10,267 nucleotides of DNA, from the NCBI GenBank assembly GCA_026713505.1, contig JAPOOH010000022.1:1-10267 (forward strand). The letters run 5' to 3'. Shown here in pieces: positions 6,380-10,267 of the stretch. Under the pieces are notes generated by a model. It did not search any database. It saw nothing but the letters and a program-made list of their open reading frames with translations, and was not told the DNA's origin. Every line of letters begins with the position of its first letter. Within the stretch, counting starts at the first letter, position 1. This DNA comes from Chloroflexota bacterium (GTDB lineage Bacteria > Chloroflexota > Dehalococcoidia > Lucifugimonadales > Australimonadaceae). Both the position numbers and the translations under genes were made by a program.

Positions 6380-7678
6380 ATGTCCTGGGTCAGCAGAACC
6401 ATTGCACTCGTCGTGCTGGGCATCGCCCTGCTTGCCGGTCTGACCGCATGCGGAGGCGACCCGGAACCGACCCCGACATCGCCGCCGGCAGCGGCAGAAC
6501 CGACCGCAACACCGGTGCCCGACGCTCCCGCCCCGGACCCGGCCCCGGATACAATGGCCCCGGAGGCTACACCAACGCCAGTTCCGGCGGGTGCGACGGC
6601 GGCTCCTGCCACAGCCGCACCTACGGTTGCCCCTCGTCCCACACCGACACCGATCCCCGTAGTTGAAGGCTTCGACGCCGAGGGCTACTTCTCCGGCAAG
6701 ACCATCAAGGTCATCGTCGGCTTCTCCCCGGGCGGCGGCTACGATGCCTACTCCCGACTGGTCGCGAAAGCGGTCGAGCGGCTGATGCCGGGCAACCCGA
6801 ATGTCATCGTCAGCAACCTGCCTGGTGGAGGCGCGCTGCGCGCCCTTCAGGAGACGATGCGCTCCAGGCCGGACGGCCTCACGACGCACCCGATGGCGAA
6901 CCGTCACCCCGCGGCCGAGGCGGCGGGTGCTGACCTGGACGATTTCGACCTCAACACGGTCATCATGCTCGGCACCCCGAACTTTATCCAGACTCACGCC
7001 GCGCTGTGTATACGACGCGAGGTCGCAGAGAACTGGGACGAGATGGTTGCCCTCGGCAGGCCCATTACCTTCGGAACATCGGCTCTCGGCGGGAACGCCA
7101 TCGGCGGTCAGTTCGCCGAAGCCCTCGGCGCGCCCGTAAAGGTCGTCCTCGGATACGAAGGCACGGCGGACGTGCAGGCCGCCATCGACCGAAACGAGTT
7201 GGACGCTACCGACCGGTGCGACACGTTCTTCATCGACCCGTTCTTCCCGGAGTGGTACGAGCAGCAGAAACTGATGCCGCTGTTCTACTGGCGAACGCCG
7301 ATCAGCCAGAGTTTCCTGGACCAGATGAACACCGGCCTGCGGTCAGAGGACGTTCCGCACCTGTTTGACGTGGTAGACGCCACGGACCAGGAGCAGGCAG
7401 CCTTCCTGCTCGCGCAGAACCTGGAGTCCATGACGCGCATGTTCGTACTCGCTCCCGAGACGCCTGATGAGATCGTGCAGACGTGGCGACGGGTCTTCCG
7501 CGACGTGACGGAAGACGCAGACTTCCAGGCGAGCGCCGCCGCTCTTTCCCGGGAGGTAAACTACGGCGACCCCGAGATTCTGAAGGCCGACATCGAGAAG
7601 GCGAAGGACTTCAGCACCGAAGCGTGCCAGTTGTTCGCCGACCTCTACGGCGTGCCTGAAGCATCGCGCAGCTGCTAG
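6380..7678 (+). CDS. TctC-like substrate-binding lipoprotein of a tripartite tricarboxylate transporter
   Basis: This 432-residue protein captures a carboxylate outside the cytoplasmic membrane and delivers it to the TctA/TctB membrane complex encoded next. A basic N-terminus and hydrophobic core lead to the lipobox LTAC with Cys24, the predicted lipidated residue. A long Pro/Thr/Ala linker (about 27-93) follows, much longer than in typical proteobacterial TctC proteins and typical of Chloroflexota lipoproteins. The binding domain starts near 100 with KTIKVIVGFSPGGGYDAYSR (107-126), the family's first strand and glycine loop. VIVSNLPGGGALRAL and an RPDG segment follow, corresponding to the VeNrpGAGG and pDG motifs. 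The ATG at 6380 has GGGAGG six bases upstream. The ligand is not predictable from sequence. A strong hairpin lies directly after the stop codon. Confidence 0.88.
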   Translation: MSWVSRTIALVVLGIALLAGLTACGGDPEPTPTSPPAAAEPTATPVPDAPAPDPAPDTMAPEATPTPVPAGATAAPATAAPTVAPRPTPTPIPVVEGFDAEGYFSGKTIKVIVGFSPGGGYDAYSRLVAKAVERLMPGNPNVIVSNLPGGGALRALQETMRSRPDGLTTHPMANRHPAAEAAGADLDDFDLNTVIMLGTPNFIQTHAALCIRREVAENWDEMVALGRPITFGTSALGGNAIGGQFAEALGAPVKVVLGYEGTADVQAAIDRNELDATDRCDTFFIDPFFPEWYEQQKLMPLFYWRTPISQSFLDQMNTGLRSEDVPHLFDVVDATDQEQAAFLLAQNLESMTRMFVLAPETPDEIVQTWRRVFRDVTEDADFQASAAALSREVNYGDPEILKADIEKAKDFSTEACQLFADLYGVPEASRSC

Positions 7679-7684
7679 CGAATG

Positions 7685-7714
7685 GAGAGGGCGGGCTCAC
7701 GAGCCCGCCCTCTC
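7685..7714 (+). terminator. Strong hairpin between the TctC-like and TctA-like genes
   Basis: A perfect 13-bp GC-rich stem pairs 7685-7697 with 7702-7714 around a CACG loop, seven bases after the stop codon. The following bases are TCTCAC rather than a T-run, so termination would be incomplete at best. Such a structure could act as a partial terminator or mRNA stabiliser, letting the binding protein be made in excess over the membrane subunits. Confidence 0.65.
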
Positions 7715-7884
7715 TCTCACAGGACACCCCCCATCTATCACGGCCGAGTTGCTATGGATGCGTTGCGACTGGACGCCCTTTCCCCTGAGTAAGGTGAAGG
7801 ACCGCGCTATTGACGCGACCCCGCGCCCCGCGTAGCGTAGCGGCGATTTCGCGAGTGCTCCGGGCAAGTCGAGGCAACGTCTTC

Positions 7885-9552
7885 ATGGTCAACCGCATCC
7901 CCCTCATCATCGGCATCGTCGTGTTGGCCGTGTTCGTATGGGGCTACGCGGTAACGGTCGACCAGGCGTTCTTCGACGCAGCGGCGGATGGCGCAAACCG
8001 GCTCTTCGGCCTCCACGACCACGTATCGCTATTCGGCCTGAGCATCCCTGTCTCCTGGCCCATGATTGCGTTCGTCCTCATGATTCCCATCGCGATCGTC
8101 TCAGGCCTCATGCCCGGCGGCGGCCTCCCCTTCCTCGTCGTCGTGCTTGCCTTTGCCACCGAGATCGACAACCCGTTCATCGCCCTACCGGTCGTCATCG
8201 GGTACATGGCCGCGAACGACCTGACAGAGCCTATCCCCTCGATCCTGCTCGGCATACCGGGAGCGCGTTCGTCCCAGGCGACGATACTCGACGGCTACCC
8301 GCTCGCGCGGAAGGGCTACGCCGGATACGCGCTCGGCGCTTCGTACACGTCGTCGCTCATCGGAGGCATCATCGGCGGCATCGCGCTGCTCGCGGTGCTC
8401 CCGTTCGCCCGCGAACTGTTGCGTCACTTCGGCTCCGCGGAGTTCTTCCTTCTCGCGTTGCTCGGGATATGCGCGGTCGCCATCGTCAGCGCCGGGGCGT
8501 TCGTCAAGGGAATGCTCACCGCCTGCCTCGGCCTGTTCATCGGGATGATCGGTTTCGTGAACATCGCCAGCGAGACCCGTGCGACGTTCGGGATCGACTA
8601 TCTCTACGACGGCATCAACATCGTGCCTGTCGTGGTGGGGCTGTTCGCCATCCCGGAGATAGCGGACCTCGTCATCAGCAACACCCCGGTCGCAAAGGAA
8701 CGGCTGAGCGAGATGCTCAAGGAAGGTAACCGCGACGTCGCCAGGGGGATGCGCGAGGCATTGCGCCACAAGTGGCTCATCACTCGCTCGTCGCTCATCG
8801 GCGTCTTCATCGGCGCGATGCCCGGCCTCGGCCCGACGCCCGCTCACTGGCTGGCCTACGCCCAAGCGCGGCAGACTGAGCCCGGCGCCGTGGAGACCTT
8901 CGGGACGGGGGACATCAGGGGCGTCATCGCTCCCGAATCGTCCAACAACTCGACGGACGGCGGTGTACTCATGCCCACCCTCATCTTCGCCATACCCGGC
9001 AGCGGGCCGATGGCGATCGTCCTGGGCTTCCTCTACATCGTCGGCGTCCAGCCTGGCCCCGCCATGGTGAACCCGGAGTTGCACCTCAACCTTACCCTCT
9101 CCCTCGTCTACGTCATCGTGCTGGCCAACATCCTCGTCGTGCCTATCGTGCTGCGCTTCTCCCCGCTGCTCACGAAAGTCGCGGCCGTACCTCCGCACGT
9201 GCTAGCCCCTCTCGTCATCGGCATCGTGACACTCGCCGCCTTTCAGGCGAACCTCGACATCTCAGACCTCGCCGTCATGGTGGTCTTTGCGGCGCTGGGC
9301 ATGTTCATGAAGACGTACGCATGGCCAAGACCGCCCATCCTCATCGCCGTGGTGCTTGCGGGTCCGCTCGAGACGTTCATGTCGCGGGCTATCCAGACGG
9401 AAGGTGTCGGGATGGTGCTGCGGCCCCCGTTCCTGGCGATCCTTATATTGGTAACCGCGGCGATATTCTTCTCGCTTCGTGTGCAGCGCGGGGCGCAACG
9501 CCTGCAAGAGCAGACCCTTGCGAAGGAGGCAGCTGATGGCGCAGAGTCCTGA
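7885..9552 (+). CDS. TctA-like large membrane subunit of a tripartite tricarboxylate transporter
   Basis: This polytopic inner-membrane protein of 555 residues forms the translocation unit of the TTT system. It shows the two-fold repeat of the family. The first half has GLMPGGGLP near 8107-8133 and a LLGIPGARSSQATILDGYPL segment near 8248-8303. The second half has GAMPGLGPTPAHWLAYAQ near 8812-8865, PESSNNSTDGG near 8932-8964 and FAIPGSGPMA near 8986-9015. The ATG at 7885 is chosen because the first membrane helix (NRIPLIIGIVVLAVF) begins right after it. An in-frame TTG at 7810, with GAAGGA eight bases upstream, would add 25 arginine-rich residues and is a real alternative. An extra N-terminal helix and loop precede the usual first motif, making it longer than the common 500 residues. 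It overlaps the TctB-like gene by 17 bases, which suggests coupled translation. Confidence 0.9.
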   Translation: MVNRIPLIIGIVVLAVFVWGYAVTVDQAFFDAAADGANRLFGLHDHVSLFGLSIPVSWPMIAFVLMIPIAIVSGLMPGGGLPFLVVVLAFATEIDNPFIALPVVIGYMAANDLTEPIPSILLGIPGARSSQATILDGYPLARKGYAGYALGASYTSSLIGGIIGGIALLAVLPFARELLRHFGSAEFFLLALLGICAVAIVSAGAFVKGMLTACLGLFIGMIGFVNIASETRATFGIDYLYDGINIVPVVVGLFAIPEIADLVISNTPVAKERLSEMLKEGNRDVARGMREALRHKWLITRSSLIGVFIGAMPGLGPTPAHWLAYAQARQTEPGAVETFGTGDIRGVIAPESSNNSTDGGVLMPTLIFAIPGSGPMAIVLGFLYIVGVQPGPAMVNPELHLNLTLSLVYVIVLANILVVPIVLRFSPLLTKVAAVPPHVLAPLVIGIVTLAAFQANLDISDLAVMVVFAALGMFMKTYAWPRPPILIAVVLAGPLETFMSRAIQTEGVGMVLRPPFLAILILVTAAIFFSLRVQRGAQRLQEQTLAKEAADGAES

Positions 9553-10114
9553 TGCCTCACAGGACAACCCGCCGACCCACCGGCAGGTTTCCTGGCGGTC
9601 CCCCGAGATCCTCGGCGAGCTCGTGCTGCTCGCCGTCATGGCCGTCTTCGCGGTCGTCTACGTCACCGACCTCACCAACCGCATCGAGGGGCGCTGGCTA
9701 CCCTTCATCACCGTTGCCATCGCCACGCCGCTCTGGTTCGCCCGGCTCTACACCGTGCTCAGCAGGCGCAAGGCGATAGAGCAGGGCATGATCATGGACC
9801 TCGGCTTCCGTCTCGGCGTGGACCCCGCAGGCGAGAAGCGCCGCGCCGCGCTCTATTTCGGTTCCATTGTTGTTCTCGCAGTGCTGGTATGGCTCATCGG
9901 GTTCCACATCGGGTTACCGCTCTGGGTCATCGTCTATCTCCTGGCCTGGACGCGCGCGAGGTGGTACTACGCCCTGCTTGCCGGGATCGGCTTCGAGGCA
10001 TTCATCATCGGCATCCTGGACCTGACGCTGGACATCTTCTGGTTCGAGCCGCTCTTCTTCCGCTGGATCGGCGTGGCCTACCCGTTCAGCGACATGTTCA
10101 CGCGCATCTTCTGA
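9536..10114 (+). CDS. TctB-like small membrane subunit of a tripartite tricarboxylate transporter
   Basis: This 192-residue integral membrane protein is assigned from its place directly after TctA, its size and its membrane pattern; primary-sequence conservation in this family is low. Hydrophobic segments are visible at about residues 19-40, 53-75, 100-122, 124-138 and 142-165. The start is ATG 9536 because AAGGAGG lies at 9523-9529 with a six-base spacer. Upstream in-frame codons would put an arginine-rich tail inside the TctA gene. The start lies within the TctA-like gene, so translation is probably coupled. The gene order binding protein, large subunit, small subunit differs from the classical tctCBA order. 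Confidence 0.82.
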   Translation: MAQSPDASQDNPPTHRQVSWRSPEILGELVLLAVMAVFAVVYVTDLTNRIEGRWLPFITVAIATPLWFARLYTVLSRRKAIEQGMIMDLGFRLGVDPAGEKRRAALYFGSIVVLAVLVWLIGFHIGLPLWVIVYLLAWTRARWYYALLAGIGFEAFIIGILDLTLDIFWFEPLFFRWIGVAYPFSDMFTRIF

Positions 10115-10133
10115 CCCGCCGCTTGAGGCGCCT

Positions 10134-10163
10134 TTGCCCCCTGCCGTGACACGATGCTAGACT
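10134..10163 (+). promoter_or_regulatory. Predicted promoter of the UbiD-like gene (TTGCCC / N18 / TGC-TAGACT)
   Basis: TTGCCC at 10134-10139 and TAGACT at 10158-10163 are separated by 18 bases, and TGC precedes the -10. The block shares the GATGCTAG word and the TTGCCC hexamer with the promoter of the TctC-like gene. Transcription would start near 10170, about 32 bases before the ATG. Confidence 0.5.
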
Positions 10164-10201
10164 CGGCGGGCCCCACACACGATCCCAAGGAGGAAGGGCG
10201 T

Positions 10202-10267
10202 ATGACCACACGTCAGCGCGTCCCGTACGACGACCTGCGCGGCTACTTGAAGCTGCTGGAAGAGAAC
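10202..10267 (+). CDS. UbiD family decarboxylase, N-terminal fragment (3' partial)
   Basis: Only 22 codons are visible before the right edge. The stretch PYDDLRGYLKLLEEN matches the typical opening of UbiD-family proteins (DLR-aliphatic-LE-LE). These enzymes use prenylated FMN to decarboxylate, or carboxylate, aromatic and alpha,beta-unsaturated acids. The ATG follows AAGGAGG (10187-10193) with an eight-base spacer and lies behind its own predicted promoter. The catalytic Glu-Arg-Glu residues and the prenyl-FMN site lie outside the window, so activity cannot be judged. The assignment rests on a short motif. Confidence 0.6.
   Translation, partial: MTTRQRVPYDDLRGYLKLLEEN

Noticed and set aside
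6254..6997. N-terminal extension of the oxidase frame on the - strand
   Set aside because: It runs antisense through the TctC-like gene and its promoter. The family N-terminus and a strong ribosome binding site place the start at 6253.
8185..9198. Long - strand open frame opposite the TctA-like gene
   Set aside because: Its composition is heavily Arg/Asp/Glu/His, typical of an antisense shadow of a membrane protein. It has no recognisable domain.
10117..10130. CGCC/GGCG hairpin after the TctB-like gene
   Set aside because: It has only four base pairs with a six-base loop and no T-run; chance is likely at this GC content.

Overview
The window comes from a high-GC bacterium with densely packed genes. 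I infer a Chloroflexota genome of the SAR202/Dehalococcoidia type. The clues are proline/threonine-rich lipoprotein linkers, a stand-alone large subunit of the molybdenum hydroxylase family, an actinobacterial-like PAC2 protein, and sarcosine-oxidase-type and UbiD-type enzymes close together. No rRNA, tRNA or marker gene is present to prove this placement.

Left part (1-3795), all on the + strand. A xanthine dehydrogenase/CO dehydrogenase-type molybdenum subunit is cut by the left edge and carries a suspicious 15-G run close to that edge. A short spacer with GC-rich inverted repeats follows. Then come a PAC2-family protein and an unrecognised lipoprotein with an N-terminal membrane anchor.

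Middle part (3796-6253). An MFS transporter on the + strand has a good ribosome binding site but no ATG, GTG or TTG start; the best start is an ATC codon. It converges, with a 19-base gap, on a - strand FAD-dependent amine oxidase of the monomeric sarcosine oxidase family, which starts at TTG.

Right part (6254-10267). A 126-base divergent promoter region holds a perfect palindromic -10 element. A complete tripartite tricarboxylate transporter (TTT) follows: the TctC-like binding lipoprotein, a strong hairpin, then the TctA-like and TctB-like membrane subunits, which overlap by 17 bases. After an 87-base gap with a promoter resembling that of the binding protein, the window ends in the first 22 codons of a UbiD-family decarboxylase.

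The right part may form one function: uptake of an organic acid by the TTT system, followed by decarboxylation by the UbiD-like enzyme. The oxidase, transcribed divergently, may share regulation with it. I see no CRISPR array, insertion sequence, phage or defence gene. The gene families are known; the novelty lies in unusual start codons, promoter architecture and unassigned substrates.
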